This document shows, one piece after another, positions 1 through 9,235 of a DNA stretch of 64,000 nt. The notes below the pieces were generated by a model. It ran no database searches. It had not been told where the DNA came from and saw only the letters and a program-made list of their open reading frames with translations. Both the position numbers and the translations under genes were made by a program. The stretch comes from Luteolibacter sp. Y139. GTDB taxonomy: Bacteria; Verrucomicrobiota; Verrucomicrobiia; Verrucomicrobiales; Akkermansiaceae. The DNA lies in assembly GCF_038066715.1 (NCBI RefSeq), contig NZ_JBBUKT010000010.1, positions 124,001 through 188,000 of the forward strand, in the 5' to 3' direction. The stretch's first letter is position 1, and each line of letters opens with the position of its first letter.

Positions 1-19
1 GTGAACTAAGTTCCCGTTC

Positions 20-1507
20 ATGAACGGGAAACCCCTCGCGCTGCTGCTGGCCGGCACGGCTCCATTCCTCTGCCTCACGAACTGCAAGAGCCGGGAGGAG
101 TCCGCGAAGAAGGAGCTGAAGGATAGCGGCTACGATCTCACGCCCGAGGCTTTCTTCCGTGCGGCGGAGAGCGATGACGTGAAGGCGCTGGATAAGCTGA
201 TCGCCAACGGAATCGCTGCCGACACGAAGAATGCGGACGGAGACACGGCGCTCCACGCTGCGGCGGGTGCGGGGATGAAGAAGTCCGCGAGTTTCCTGCT
301 CGATCGCAAGATCCCGGTGGATGTGACGGGCGCTGAAGGGCGGACGCCGCTGATGGTGGCGGTGATGCGCGGGACGCCGGAGATGGTGCGCTATCTGATT
401 TCGCAAAAGGCTGATCCGCAAAAGAAGGATGGGCAGGGCTACAAGCCGCTGATGCTGGCGGTGCGCGAAGGCCGTGCTGACATGATCGGGGAGCTGGCTC
501 CCTATGATCGTGAGAAGCTGGATGATGCCCTGCTCGCCGCGTCGCTGGAGGGCAAGGCGTCGGTGATCGATGCGCTGACGAACTATGGTGCGTCGATTTA
601 TGCGCGGATGGACGATGGGCGCACGCCGCTGATGCTGGCGGCGCAGAATGGGCAGATCGAGGCGGTGGACATGCTGTTAGAGATCGGTGCGAACCGTTTT
701 TCGATGGATGACGAGGGCCGGATCGCTGCCGACATTGCACGCGAGGCGGGGCATGAGGAGCTTGCGCTGCGCTTGTCCGAAGTGCCGCGGAAGGATGAAT
801 TCGCGCTGGAAGAGCCGGCGGACCTTGGCGCGGAGATGCTGGCGAAGGTGGTGGAGAAGAGGGCGGAGCCTACCAATCCGGAGTCCGTGAAATCGAAGGG
901 CCTTCCCTCGGGCACGCCGGTAGCGGGCCAAGGTGGCGGTGCCGCCGGGACGCCTCCGGATGAAGCTGCGCCTGCGATGTTAGACGGGGTGGTGCTTGAG
1001 TCGCCGGAGGCTGGAAAGAATCCGCCGGCTGATGCCGCGAAGTCGCCGGTGGTGATGCGTGCCTATCGCCAGACGGACCTGCCGCTGCGGGTGGAGTCGG
1101 TGAAGGGCGAGGTGGCTACGATGCGATTTTCTGGCGGCGGGGTTAAGGAAGTTCCGCAGGGTGAAGCCATCCCGGGAACGCGCCTGAAGGTGATCCGGGT
1201 CCAACACCGGATGCGGGATCTGAAGGACGAGGGTGGGGCGACGGAGGTCTCGGTGGTGGAGGTGGAGGACACGGCGAACGGCCGGAAGCGGGAGCTGATT
1301 TCGGGTGTGGAGTCGACCGCGCATGACCCTCTGGCGCTGGTGGAAGACGGGCAGGGGAGGCATTTCGTGGCCAGGGCCGGGCAGAAATTCCGGGGGGCGG
1401 ACGGGACGGAGTATGTCGTGACGGCCGTCCGGCCGAATCAAATGGTTATTGAGAATCGTAGCAAAGGTGAGGTAATAACGGTTCCGCTCCGCGGCCCGCG
1501 GGGTTGA
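20..1507 (+). CDS. Ankyrin-repeat envelope protein, probable lipoprotein
   Basis: A 495-residue protein that opens with a hydrophobic signal segment (about residues 5-20) ending at Cys22 in the context LTNC. That is a lipobox-like site, although Asn at -1 is unusual. Residues ~65-235 hold at least four ankyrin repeats with the TPLMxA signature (for example GRTPLMVAV, GYKPLMLAV, GRTPLMLAA). A Pro/Ala/Gly-rich linker (~280-335) follows. The C-terminal ~150 residues form a separate beta-rich domain ending in a KGEVITVPL-like strand, reminiscent of PilP/GspC-type periplasmic domains. Ankyrin repeats bind protein partners, but the partner is unknown. The ATG sits only 13 bp before an ACT-domain gene, so the two may be co-transcribed. 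Export and the ankyrin fold are well supported; the biological role is not. Confidence 0.8.
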   Translation: MNGKPLALLLAGTAPFLCLTNCKSREESAKKELKDSGYDLTPEAFFRAAESDDVKALDKLIANGIAADTKNADGDTALHAAAGAGMKKSASFLLDRKIPVDVTGAEGRTPLMVAVMRGTPEMVRYLISQKADPQKKDGQGYKPLMLAVREGRADMIGELAPYDREKLDDALLAASLEGKASVIDALTNYGASIYARMDDGRTPLMLAAQNGQIEAVDMLLEIGANRFSMDDEGRIAADIAREAGHEELALRLSEVPRKDEFALEEPADLGAEMLAKVVEKRAEPTNPESVKSKGLPSGTPVAGQGGGAAGTPPDEAAPAMLDGVVLESPEAGKNPPADAAKSPVVMRAYRQTDLPLRVESVKGEVATMRFSGGGVKEVPQGEAIPGTRLKVIRVQHRMRDLKDEGGATEVSVVEVEDTANGRKRELISGVESTAHDPLALVEDGQGRHFVARAGQKFRGADGTEYVVTAVRPNQMVIENRSKGEVITVPLRGPRG

Positions 1508-1520
1508 GCAACTCCCATCC

Positions 1521-1976
1521 ATGCCCGCAAAGACGATCGAGCCGGGGAACCCGGTGAAGCAATTCTCCGTGCTGCTCCCGAACCGTGCCGGAGCCCTCGC
1601 TTCACTGGTCAAGCTACTGCGTTCCTCCGCCATCGAGGTGGTGGGGATCAGCGTTCAGGACTCGCGTGATGCGACGATTGCGCGGCTGGTGGTGACGGAT
1701 CCGGACGCGACCGAGCAGATTTTCGTGGAGAAGGGAATCCCGCACACGACGTGTGAGCTGGTGGTGATTTCGCTGCGAGAGTCGGGGCCGGAGTTATTGC
1801 CGGTGCTGGATACGCTGATGGTGGCGGAGACGAATATCGACTTCGCGTATGCACTGATGCCGTCGCCGAAGGGGCACACGCTGCTGGCGCTGCATGTGGA
1901 GGATTATGACTTCGCGGTGAGCGTGCTGAACCAGGCGGGATTCAAGCTGGTGTATCAGGAGGGGTTGAGCAGGTAG
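1521..1976 (+). CDS. ACT domain-containing protein
   Basis: A 151-residue protein consisting of two tandem ACT-type modules (about 10-78 and 80-150). The first shows the classic ACT opening, with a beta strand then PNRAGALASLVKLL, which resembles the regulatory ends of amino-acid biosynthesis enzymes. No catalytic domain is attached, so it is probably a stand-alone small-molecule (amino-acid) sensor or regulatory subunit. It begins 13 bp after the ankyrin gene and is followed by a hairpin repeat element. The ligand and target cannot be read from sequence. Confidence 0.85.
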   Translation: MPAKTIEPGNPVKQFSVLLPNRAGALASLVKLLRSSAIEVVGISVQDSRDATIARLVVTDPDATEQIFVEKGIPHTTCELVVISLRESGPELLPVLDTLMVAETNIDFAYALMPSPKGHTLLALHVEDYDFAVSVLNQAGFKLVYQEGLSR

Positions 1977-1980
1977 GAGG

Positions 1981-2155
1981 ATTCAGCCGTTCCCCGCATG
2001 AGGTCTCCCGTTGGGAGACGAAGCCCGAGGCTGTGCTACCCGGCACTGCGTGCCGGGCTTTTATGAGTCGTCCCGTTGGGACGGAGAAGGGGGCGTCCAG
2101 TTGGGACCAAGGAGAGGTCCCGTTGGGACGAAGAGGGGCTCGTTCCGTTGCGACG
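1981..2155 (+). repeat. Three-hairpin dispersed element, copy A, with expanded tail
   Basis: Begins with ATTCAGCCGTT and GCATGAG. Hairpin 1 is GTCTCCC-GTT-GGGAGAC (2003-2019), hairpin 2 is CCCGGCAC-TGC-GTGCCGGG (2039-2057) followed by CTTTTATGA, and hairpin 3 is GTCCC-GTT-GGGAC (2070-2082). The hairpin-3 unit is then repeated about three more times in diverging form, with a period of roughly 23-27 nt, up to about 2155. The element lies between the convergent ACT-domain and GH95-like genes. Hairpin 2 plus its short T run could act as a terminator. See copies B-F. Confidence 0.85.
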
Positions 2156-2212
2156 AATAAGAAGCTGCCGAGGGGATGTGATGATTCACCCGTGATGCGA
2201 TGATTCAGTCCC

Positions 2213-3019
2213 TTACTTGCGAACTGCATCGAGATGGCCTGCGAGGGTCGCGGCCTTGTTGGCTGCTTGATAGGCTTCGCGATGGCGTTCTAACAGACCC
2301 GTCCAGAGGGCGAAGGTGTCGGGGTGGTCTTCGCCGGCGAGGGCTTTCAGGCGGTCGGGGAGGTGGGGGATTTTGGTCGCGTCGGTGGTGACGGCGAGGA
2401 GGATGAGGGCTTCGCCTTCGCCTTTGACGGTGATCTCGTTTTCGCCGGGGGTGACTTCGGACTCCATGGGGTAGACCCAGGCGCGGGCAGCGAAGTCGTT
2501 GTATTGGACCGCGAGAATCCGGCGGTCTTCGACTTTGGCACGCTGGCCATTTTCATTCCGGGTCTTGGCAGCGAGTTCCACGCGGAAGTTCAGGGAGCCG
2601 GGCTTGTCGGTGCGCAGGTGCAGGACCAGCAGGTCGTCGGGCTTCGAGATGAAGGTGGTCCAGGTGAAGCCGGCTCCGCCGCGCTGGAAGGTGATGACGG
2701 AGGTGCCGTCCGCGAAGTTGAGCCGGCGCTGGTAATTGGTGGCGGGGACTTTGTCGTCGAGCCAGTCGAGGGTGACGACGGCGCGTGAGGTGCCGGTAAA
2801 GTTGAGGCCGGGCTTCTCTGGATCGGCGGGTTGCTCCGCTTTGGCGAGATCGGTGAAGAGGGGGAAGGTCTCGTATTTCGTATCGCCGCTGATGCGGGTG
2901 AAAAGCGCGCCGTTGCCGAGCGGGAGATCCAGCTCCGGCGATGGGGAGGGCGAGGGGAACGTTACTTCCTCCGCCATGGCGAAGTGGCAGAGCAGCGGCA
3001 GTAAGACGGTCCAGCGCAT
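2213..3019 (-). CDS. GH95-like N-terminal domain protein (alpha-L-fucosidase fragment), secreted
   Basis: A 268-residue protein. I chose the internal ATG at 3019 because it gives a clean signal peptide (MRWTVLLPLLCHFAMA). After a Pro/Ser spacer, the sequence follows the N-terminal beta-sandwich of GH95 enzymes: PLGNG near the start, a YxRRLNFADG-like strand, then KPDDLLVLHLRTDKPGSL. Full GH95 proteins are roughly 750-800 residues. Here the frame stops just after the helix that would lead into the catalytic (alpha/alpha)6 barrel, so no catalytic residues are present. It is either a truncated enzyme or a stand-alone carbohydrate-binding module. Confidence 0.6.
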   Translation of the reverse strand: MRWTVLLPLLCHFAMAEEVTFPSPSPSPELDLPLGNGALFTRISGDTKYETFPLFTDLAKAEQPADPEKPGLNFTGTSRAVVTLDWLDDKVPATNYQRRLNFADGTSVITFQRGGAGFTWTTFISKPDDLLVLHLRTDKPGSLNFRVELAAKTRNENGQRAKVEDRRILAVQYNDFAARAWVYPMESEVTPGENEITVKGEGEALILLAVTTDATKIPHLPDRLKALAGEDHPDTFALWTGLLERHREAYQAANKAATLAGHLDAVRK

Positions 3020-3126
3020 GTCTTCATGTGCGCGACGAGGGCGGACTTGGCAAGGGGGCGATTCCAAGGATGCCACCGGATTTCCCATTGCCTCGTGGGA
3101 GGTGTTCGTGAGAAATCTTTCCCGTT

Positions 3127-3645
3127 GTGAACACGATCGTCCGTCAATTGTGCTGCCAAGGCTGCGGAGCTACTCTTCCTGTCACGGAAGGTGTCCGTTA
3201 CCTGACGTGCAATTATTGCGATGCGCATCTTGAGATCGTGCAGGATCAGGCAACGACGCATACCCGGCAGCTGAAGGGAATCGAGGATCGGACGAAGAGG
3301 ATTGAGCGGAACGTGAAAGCGATCCTGATCCAAGGCGACCTGAAGCAGCTCGACGAGGCATGGGCGAAGTATGAGGCTCGTGTGGATCCGCGCGATGAAA
3401 GGGGCCGTCGCGCCGAGCCCACGGGCGGTCTCTTCGGAATCGGTCTGGTCGGCTTCGTCATCGGCATCGCGCTGCTTCGCTCGGAAGCCTGGTGGATGGG
3501 GATTGCCCTCGCTCCGGCGGCGGCGTGGTTCATGGTGAAAGCCTTCCGTTGGGAGATGAATCGCGCGCGCATTGTCCAAGGGATGCGGCTTCAATATGAG
3601 ATGCGGCGGAAAATGCTGCTGCGGCAGCGGGGTGGGGGCCAGTGA
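3127..3645 (+). CDS. Zinc-ribbon membrane protein
   Basis: A 172-residue protein with a GTG start. The N-terminus carries two CxxC knuckles (CQGC and CNYC, ~residues 10-32) typical of a small zinc ribbon. A charged helical stretch (~45-95) follows, then two adjacent hydrophobic segments (~98-135) that should span the membrane, and a basic tail ending in MRRKMLLRQR. The ribbon is predicted to be cytoplasmic. No enzymatic motif is visible. It is upstream of the histidine kinase and in the same direction, but no functional link can be shown. Confidence 0.7.
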   Translation: MNTIVRQLCCQGCGATLPVTEGVRYLTCNYCDAHLEIVQDQATTHTRQLKGIEDRTKRIERNVKAILIQGDLKQLDEAWAKYEARVDPRDERGRRAEPTGGLFGIGLVGFVIGIALLRSEAWWMGIALAPAAAWFMVKAFRWEMNRARIVQGMRLQYEMRRKMLLRQRGGGQ

Positions 3646-3707
3646 AATTCGATTCCGGCCTCCTCGTTTGTGGAGAAATGAGGTAATGTCGCAGCGTGGT
3701 GTTGGGA

Positions 3708-6700
3708 ATGCGAAGGCGGCGCGGGACAAACGAGGAGGGCGTGACAGGAGTCAGTTCAAAACCGGCGTGGCGGCGGCGATCGCGGGATCTGGCCGTGTGG
3801 GTTTTGCTGGGGTTTTTGAGCGTCGTGTTTTGCCGGGCGGAGGTGCTACCGCTGCGGGATTTGGGGCAGCATCCGGCGGGGGATGAGGCGTCTCGTGAGG
3901 CCATGACGATTTCGGGAAACGTGCTGGTGGCAGATCCTGTCTCGAATCGGCTGGCGATCGAGGATGAGTCGGGAGCGGCGATTCTTGCCGTGAAGCTTCC
4001 GCCTGATGCGTGGGAACAGATCGCGCCGGGCCGGACCATCGCGCTGGATTTCCTGCCGAACAGTTTCGTACGTCGCGGCTTCGAGACGGATTGTGGCAGC
4101 GGTCATTTGATTGAAGTCGATGGCAGGCATCCGCCGGTCGAGCGACGCGGGTCGTTGTTTTTGAGCAAGGGGAAGCATCCGTTTCAGCTTGAGTGGTTCA
4201 ATGGCTTGGCGACCTCGGCCTTGCAGCTTGGCGTGGATGGGCCAGAGGGGAGTCATGATGTGATCCCGGAGGCATGGCTTTCCCATGGGGATGCTGCGGG
4301 GGTGGGCTATGAGCGGTTCCGCGTGAAGGCGATCGGCTCGCTTGAGGAGATCCCGGCAAGCGGAGCCGGAGACAAGCGGGGCGTGGTCGCGCAAATGGAT
4401 GTCACGCCTGCCGAAGGAATGGGCGAGGTGGCGTTGCGGTTTTCAGGGCAGATCGAGGTGCCGGCCGAGGGCATCTACACCTTTCGGCTGACGAGTGACG
4501 ATGGGGCACGGCTGGCGATCGACGGCGCACCGCCCGCTTGGAAAATGCTTCCCGGGAAGCTTCCGATTTCCAACTCGTCGTGGCGTGAGATCGAAGGGGC
4601 GATCACGTATGCGGCGATGGATGGATCGCATCTGCGGCTGGAGGTGTCTGCCGACCAGAAGCGGTCCGAGGTCACGGTGCTGAATCCGGCGGGGCTGGAT
4701 GCGTGGAAGCTGATTGGGCGGCGGATCAAGGCGGAGGGTGTGGCCTATGAAGGTGGCATCTGTGTGCTCGCGACGGCGCAGATTCATTTCGAGTCATCTG
4801 ATGCGGCTCCTGCCCGGCAGCTCACGCTGGCCGCGCAGGTCCGGGAACTGCGGCAAGAGGATGCGGCGCGGCTCCAGCCGGTGATCCTGCACGGGGTGGT
4901 GACGATGGCGAACTACCGCTCGATGGTGCTGCAGGATGAAAGCGGCGGGATCTTCGTGCTCGCTGAAACGCCGGCCCTGGATCCACTGCCTGAGCCGGGC
5001 GAGCGATGGATCGTGGAAGGTCACACCGCGCCGGGCGATTTCTCGCCGATTGTCATCGCGCAGCGATGTCGTTTCCAGGAAGCGGGGGCCTTGCCGCTGC
5101 CGCGCCGTCCGAATTGGGAGGAGATTCTCAATGGTAGCCTGGATGCCGAGCTGGTGGAGATCGAAGGAGTGGTGACTTCCTTGTGGCCGGATCGGGTGGA
5201 ATTGCTGACCCGCGATGGCACCACGGTGCTTCATTCGAATGACTACTACCCGCTGCCTGCGGAGCTGCTGCGGGAGACGGCGAAGGATCTGTTAGGCGCG
5301 CGCTTGAAATTGCGCGGGGTGTTTGCGACGAGCTGGAACCGGCAGATGGGGCGGCTGCTGCCCGGGGTGTTCCTGTTAGGGAATGCCAGCCTTTCCGTGG
5401 TGGATCTGGCACCTGGTGATCCGGACGAGGTGCCGCTGATGACGGTGCCGGACTTGTGGAAGTTCGCTTCGCAATCGACCGCGCTGAATCGAGTGCGCCT
5501 GCGAGGCCGGATGATGGCGAGGAATGCCGACACGCTGTTGATTTCGGAGGGGGACCACACGCTGCGGCTGGCGAGCAGTTCCGCGCAAGGGGCCGAGCCG
5601 GGTGATGAGGTGGAGGTGATCGGATTCGCGCGCACCGGCACGATCTCGCCAATGATCGTTCATCCGGAATTGCGGGTGCTGGATCATCGTTCGTTGCCGG
5701 AGCCGGTGGTGGCAGATCCATCGAAACTTCCGGACATGTCCTTCGATGGGGATCTGATCCGAATGGAGGGGCGAGTGATCAGCGACACGATCCAAGGGGG
5801 GGAACGGAGGCTGGAACTGGAGGCAGGGGCGCTGCGCTTTCTTGCGGCGGGGCCTGCGGGTGCTGCTGGCGAGGTTTCCTTTGCGCGTGACTCGCGGGTC
5901 AAGGTGGATGGTGTGTATTTCGCGGCGACCTCGGATCCGCTGACGATGGGGCCGGGAAGCTTCGAGCTGCGGATGACCGGAGGCCAATCGCTCCAACTGG
6001 TATCGAGTCCGCCGTGGTGGACGCCGCGGAAGCTGCTGCTACTAGTGGCGGTGTTGCTCGGTGGGCTGGCGCTGGTGCTTGGATGGGTGACGGGGTTGCA
6101 GCGAGTGGTGAAGCGCCGTACTTCGCAGCTCGCCGAGGAGATCGCGAAGAAGGAACACGCGGAGAGCGAGCGGGCGCTGGAGCAGGAGCGGGCGCGTGTG
6201 GCGCGGGACTTGCATGATGAACTGGGTGCCGGGCTTACGGAGATCGGCTTGCTGGGATCGCTGATGGCGAATCCCGCCGTGGAGGCTTCCGCGAAATCGG
6301 GGTATCTCGGGACGCTTGGTGATGTTTCGCGGTCGCTGGTTTCCGCGCTCGATGAGATCGTGTGGGCGATCAATCCCGATTACGACACGGTGGATGATCT
6401 GGCGGGCTATCTGTGGCTGCAGGCGCAGCGGCTGTTGAAGCCGGCCGGCATTGAGTGCAGTCCGGTGACGCCAGTGAGTATTCCCAGTGGACGACTCGGC
6501 TCGCGTTCGCGGCAATCGCTGCTGCTGGCGTTCAAGGAGGCATTGAACAATGTCATCAAGCACTCCGGTGCGAGTCGCGTGGACCTTGTGATCCGGGTGG
6601 AGCAGGACAAGGTGATTGTCAGTATCTCCGATGATGGCTCGGGGATCTCAGGTGACGGCAAGCCGCTCCCGGGTCACCAAGGTATTGCTGGAATGCGCGA

Positions 6701-6794
6701 GCGAATGCGCGATCTAGGCGGCGATTGCGAAGTCGTTGCGAGATCCGAAGGTGGGACGATGGTAAACCTCATGCTTCCCTTACGACCCCTATGA
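3708..6794 (+). CDS. Sensor histidine kinase with PA14-like extracellular region
   Basis: About 1028 residues from the ATG at 3708; a GTG at 3696 is also possible. An N-terminal hydrophobic segment exports the first ~770 residues. That region contains a PA14-like beta module (~230-340; IYTFRLTSDDGARLAIDG) and a weaker similar strand pair earlier (HPFQLEWFNG), which suggests glycan or polymer sensing outside the cytoplasm. A transmembrane helix (~778-800) and a coiled coil lead to a HisKA_3 dimerisation domain with the phospho-acceptor His in RDLHDELGAGL (~residue 836). A HATPase_c domain follows (EALNNVIKHSGAS N-box, SDDGSGI G1 box). This is the NarL/DegS class. The stop codon overlaps the next gene by ATGA, so the two are translationally coupled. 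Confidence 0.9.
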   Translation: MRRRRGTNEEGVTGVSSKPAWRRRSRDLAVWVLLGFLSVVFCRAEVLPLRDLGQHPAGDEASREAMTISGNVLVADPVSNRLAIEDESGAAILAVKLPPDAWEQIAPGRTIALDFLPNSFVRRGFETDCGSGHLIEVDGRHPPVERRGSLFLSKGKHPFQLEWFNGLATSALQLGVDGPEGSHDVIPEAWLSHGDAAGVGYERFRVKAIGSLEEIPASGAGDKRGVVAQMDVTPAEGMGEVALRFSGQIEVPAEGIYTFRLTSDDGARLAIDGAPPAWKMLPGKLPISNSSWREIEGAITYAAMDGSHLRLEVSADQKRSEVTVLNPAGLDAWKLIGRRIKAEGVAYEGGICVLATAQIHFESSDAAPARQLTLAAQVRELRQEDAARLQPVILHGVVTMANYRSMVLQDESGGIFVLAETPALDPLPEPGERWIVEGHTAPGDFSPIVIAQRCRFQEAGALPLPRRPNWEEILNGSLDAELVEIEGVVTSLWPDRVELLTRDGTTVLHSNDYYPLPAELLRETAKDLLGARLKLRGVFATSWNRQMGRLLPGVFLLGNASLSVVDLAPGDPDEVPLMTVPDLWKFASQSTALNRVRLRGRMMARNADTLLISEGDHTLRLASSSAQGAEPGDEVEVIGFARTGTISPMIVHPELRVLDHRSLPEPVVADPSKLPDMSFDGDLIRMEGRVISDTIQGGERRLELEAGALRFLAAGPAGAAGEVSFARDSRVKVDGVYFAATSDPLTMGPGSFELRMTGGQSLQLVSSPPWWTPRKLLLLVAVLLGGLALVLGWVTGLQRVVKRRTSQLAEEIAKKEHAESERALEQERARVARDLHDELGAGLTEIGLLGSLMANPAVEASAKSGYLGTLGDVSRSLVSALDEIVWAINPDYDTVDDLAGYLWLQAQRLLKPAGIECSPVTPVSIPSGRLGSRSRQSLLLAFKEALNNVIKHSGASRVDLVIRVEQDKVIVSISDDGSGISGDGKPLPGHQGIAGMRERMRDLGGDCEVVARSEGGTMVNLMLPLRPL

Positions 6795-7429
6795 AAGAAC
6801 CCAAGACTGCGGTAGCCGTGGTGGAAGACAGCCACACGACGCGCGATGCCCTGAAGACGATCATCGACCTGGAGCCCGATCTGGAGTGCGTGGTTACTTG
6901 CTCGACGGGCGAGGAAGCACTGAAGGTGCTTCCGAAGCTGGCACCGGCGATCGTGATCATGGATATTCAGCTTCCGGGGATGTCGGGCATCGAGTGCGTG
7001 AAGCGCCTGCGTGAGACGATGCCGGATGTGCTGATCGTGATGGTGACGGTTTATGAGGATCCGGTGCGGATTTTCAGCGCGCTGCGGGCGGGGGCGAATG
7101 GCTATCTGCTGAAGCGCTCGACGCCGGAGGAGATGATCGCAGCGATCCGCGAGGTGCGGCGTGGCGGTGGTGCGATGAGCGGTGGGGTGGCGATGAAGGT
7201 GATCCAGTTTTTCAGCGAGCAGGAGCAGAAGAGCGAGGAATTGAATTCCTTGTCGCGGCGGGAGTCGGAGGTGCTGGAGCTGCTTTCGAGTGGGATGTGC
7301 AACAAGGACATCGCGGGTCGTCTTGGCGTGACGGTGGAGGCGGTGCGGTGGCACTTGCGGAGCATTTATACGAAGCTGCATGTGCACAACCGGACGGAGG
7401 CGGCGATGAAGTTTCGGGGGCTGCAGTAG
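6791..7429 (+). CDS. NarL/FixJ-family response regulator
   Basis: A 212-residue protein whose ATG overlaps the kinase stop codon (ATGA at 6791-6794), a standard coupled two-component arrangement. The receiver domain (1-120) has the acidic pocket E12-D13, phospho-acceptor D58 (IVIMDIQLPG), and the conserved Thr and Lys (MVTVYED; YLLKRS). The C-terminal LuxR-type helix-turn-helix (~148-205) contains LSRRESEVLELLSSG, then NKDIAGRLGVTVEAVRWH. It should be phosphorylated by the upstream kinase and bind DNA. Targets are not evident; the secreted-protein genes just downstream are plausible candidates by proximity only. Confidence 0.95.
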   Translation: MKEPKTAVAVVEDSHTTRDALKTIIDLEPDLECVVTCSTGEEALKVLPKLAPAIVIMDIQLPGMSGIECVKRLRETMPDVLIVMVTVYEDPVRIFSALRAGANGYLLKRSTPEEMIAAIREVRRGGGAMSGGVAMKVIQFFSEQEQKSEELNSLSRRESEVLELLSSGMCNKDIAGRLGVTVEAVRWHLRSIYTKLHVHNRTEAAMKFRGLQ

Positions 7430-7522
7430 CCGATGCTTTCTCTCCACTTGGACAGGTAGGCAGACCGGGGAAGGGGGCTAGAGTCGGGATTGGTCGGGGA
7501 CCAAATCCGGCCGCCTCTAGGA

Positions 7523-9199
7523 ATGAATTTGCGAATCAAAACGTGGGTCGCGGCCCTGCTGGTCCTTTCCGGGCCGGTGCGCGCGAGTGGTCCGGACATT
7601 GTCAACGTCATCAACTTCATCCGCGGTGTGGAGCCGCGTGGGCCGGTCAATCTGGTCGAGCCGGTGCAAAAGCAGATCGAGCTGGCGCGGAAGCATCGGC
7701 TGCCGACGACGTGGCTGATCCAGTATGATGCGCTGATCCGTCCGGAATATACGGAGCTGCTGAAGCGCGAGATGGGGCCGGACGATGAAGTCGGTGCGTG
7801 GATCGAGGTGGTGCAGCCGCAGGTGGAGGCAGCGGGCCTCAAGTGGCGGGGCCGCTATCCCTGGGACTGGCATGTGAACGTGGGCTTCACCCACGGCTAT
7901 CCGGTGGAGGAGCGGAAGAAGCTGATGGATGTCTACATGGCGAAGTTCAAGGAGGTCTTCGGCAAGCTGCCGAAGTCGGCGGGATGCTGGATCATCGATG
8001 CGCCGACGCTGAACTACCTGCATGACCAGTATGGCATCGAGGCCGCATGCAACTGCAAGGACCAGAGCGGCACGGATGGCTATACGCTGTGGGGTGGGTA
8101 TTGGAACCAGGCGTATTATCCGAGCCGGCTGAATGCCTTCATGCCGGCGCAAACGGCGGAGCAGCAGCTGAATGTGCCGGTCTTCCGGATGCTGGGCAGC
8201 GATCCGGTGCACCAGTATGACCAGGGAATCGGAAGCTCGTGGCAAGGGGTGGTGACGCTGGAGCCGGTGTATCGTCCGGGTGGTGGTGACAAGAAGTGGG
8301 TGGACTGGTTCTTCGATACGAATTTCAAGCAGCCGAGCCTCGCGTTTTCCTACATGCAGGCGGGGCAGGAGAATTCATTCGGATGGCCCGCGATGTCGGC
8401 GGGATTGATCGACCAGTATGCGAAGCTGGCGGCGCTGCGCGATCAGCGGAAGATCCGGGTAGAGACCTTGCGCGAATCGGCGAAGTGGTTTCGCGATACC
8501 TACAAGACCACGCCAGCGAGTGCGGTGGTGGCACTGGAAGACTCTAAGGGCGATCCGAACCGCAGCATTTGGTACGAGAGCAAGTTCTACCGCGTGAATC
8601 TCTGCTGGGAAGGCGACCAATGGCGCATCCGCGACCTGCATGTTTTCAACCAGGATTATCCGGAGCGCTATCTGGAGAAGGTGGAGACGTCGCCGGTGGC
8701 GACGTACGACACGCTGCCGGTGATGGATGGCTTCCACTGGAGCAAGCCGGGTGACATTGCGGGGATCCGCGGTGTGACCGCTGGATCGGAGCCGATGCGA
8801 ACGAAGGGTGTGCCGACGGTGCAGGAGAACGGGACGGAGTCGCTGGTGGTCACGTGTGATCTGGCTGCTGGTGGTGCGGTGCGATTCCGCTGTGATCCGG
8901 CAAAGCTGGCGATCGAGGTGGCTGGTGCGTCCGCGCGTTCGGATTGGGGGCTCGAGCTGGGATGGGCGAAGGACAAGCAGGTGCCAGTCGCCGATGTGGG
9001 CAAGCATGCGATTAGCTACCGGCACCAGGACTTTGGCTACACGCTGTCCTGTGGTTCCAGTGAGGTCTCGCGCATGGATGGCGAGAACAAGATCCGGATC
9101 AAGGAAGCGCGTGACGCGGTGATCTTCACCTTCGAAGCCGACAAATCGTCCTCCTCCAACGATGGCAAGACGACGGGAGCCGCGGCTCCCGGTTCCTAG
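7523..9199 (+). CDS. Secreted polysaccharide-deacetylase-like protein of unknown specificity
   Basis: A 558-residue protein starting at an ATG that gives a clear signal peptide (MNLRIKTWVAALLVLSGPVRA). The first ~200 residues resemble a NodB/polysaccharide-deacetylase-type barrel: an LPTTWLIQYDAL strand, an acidic GAWIEVVQPQVE stretch, and the GCWIIDAPTLNYLHDQYGI motif, which is common in that fold. The C-terminal ~200 residues are beta-rich and unassigned. I do not see the full metal-binding His triad of classical deacetylases, so the activity is uncertain. It is followed after 36 bp by another secreted protein gene; the pair may be one unit for extracellular glycan processing. Confidence 0.55.
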   Translation: MNLRIKTWVAALLVLSGPVRASGPDIVNVINFIRGVEPRGPVNLVEPVQKQIELARKHRLPTTWLIQYDALIRPEYTELLKREMGPDDEVGAWIEVVQPQVEAAGLKWRGRYPWDWHVNVGFTHGYPVEERKKLMDVYMAKFKEVFGKLPKSAGCWIIDAPTLNYLHDQYGIEAACNCKDQSGTDGYTLWGGYWNQAYYPSRLNAFMPAQTAEQQLNVPVFRMLGSDPVHQYDQGIGSSWQGVVTLEPVYRPGGGDKKWVDWFFDTNFKQPSLAFSYMQAGQENSFGWPAMSAGLIDQYAKLAALRDQRKIRVETLRESAKWFRDTYKTTPASAVVALEDSKGDPNRSIWYESKFYRVNLCWEGDQWRIRDLHVFNQDYPERYLEKVETSPVATYDTLPVMDGFHWSKPGDIAGIRGVTAGSEPMRTKGVPTVQENGTESLVVTCDLAAGGAVRFRCDPAKLAIEVAGASARSDWGLELGWAKDKQVPVADVGKHAISYRHQDFGYTLSCGSSEVSRMDGENKIRIKEARDAVIFTFEADKSSSSNDGKTTGAAAPGS

Positions 9200-9235
9200 A
9201 ATTTCCCCCCTCCCAGAGAAAACAAAACCCGACCC

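Noticed and set aside
2062..2155. Possible CRISPR-like array in the tail of copy A
   Set aside because: Units are ~23-27 nt and diverge along their whole length, with no distinct spacers, leader or cas genes; better explained as tandem expansion of a hairpin unit.
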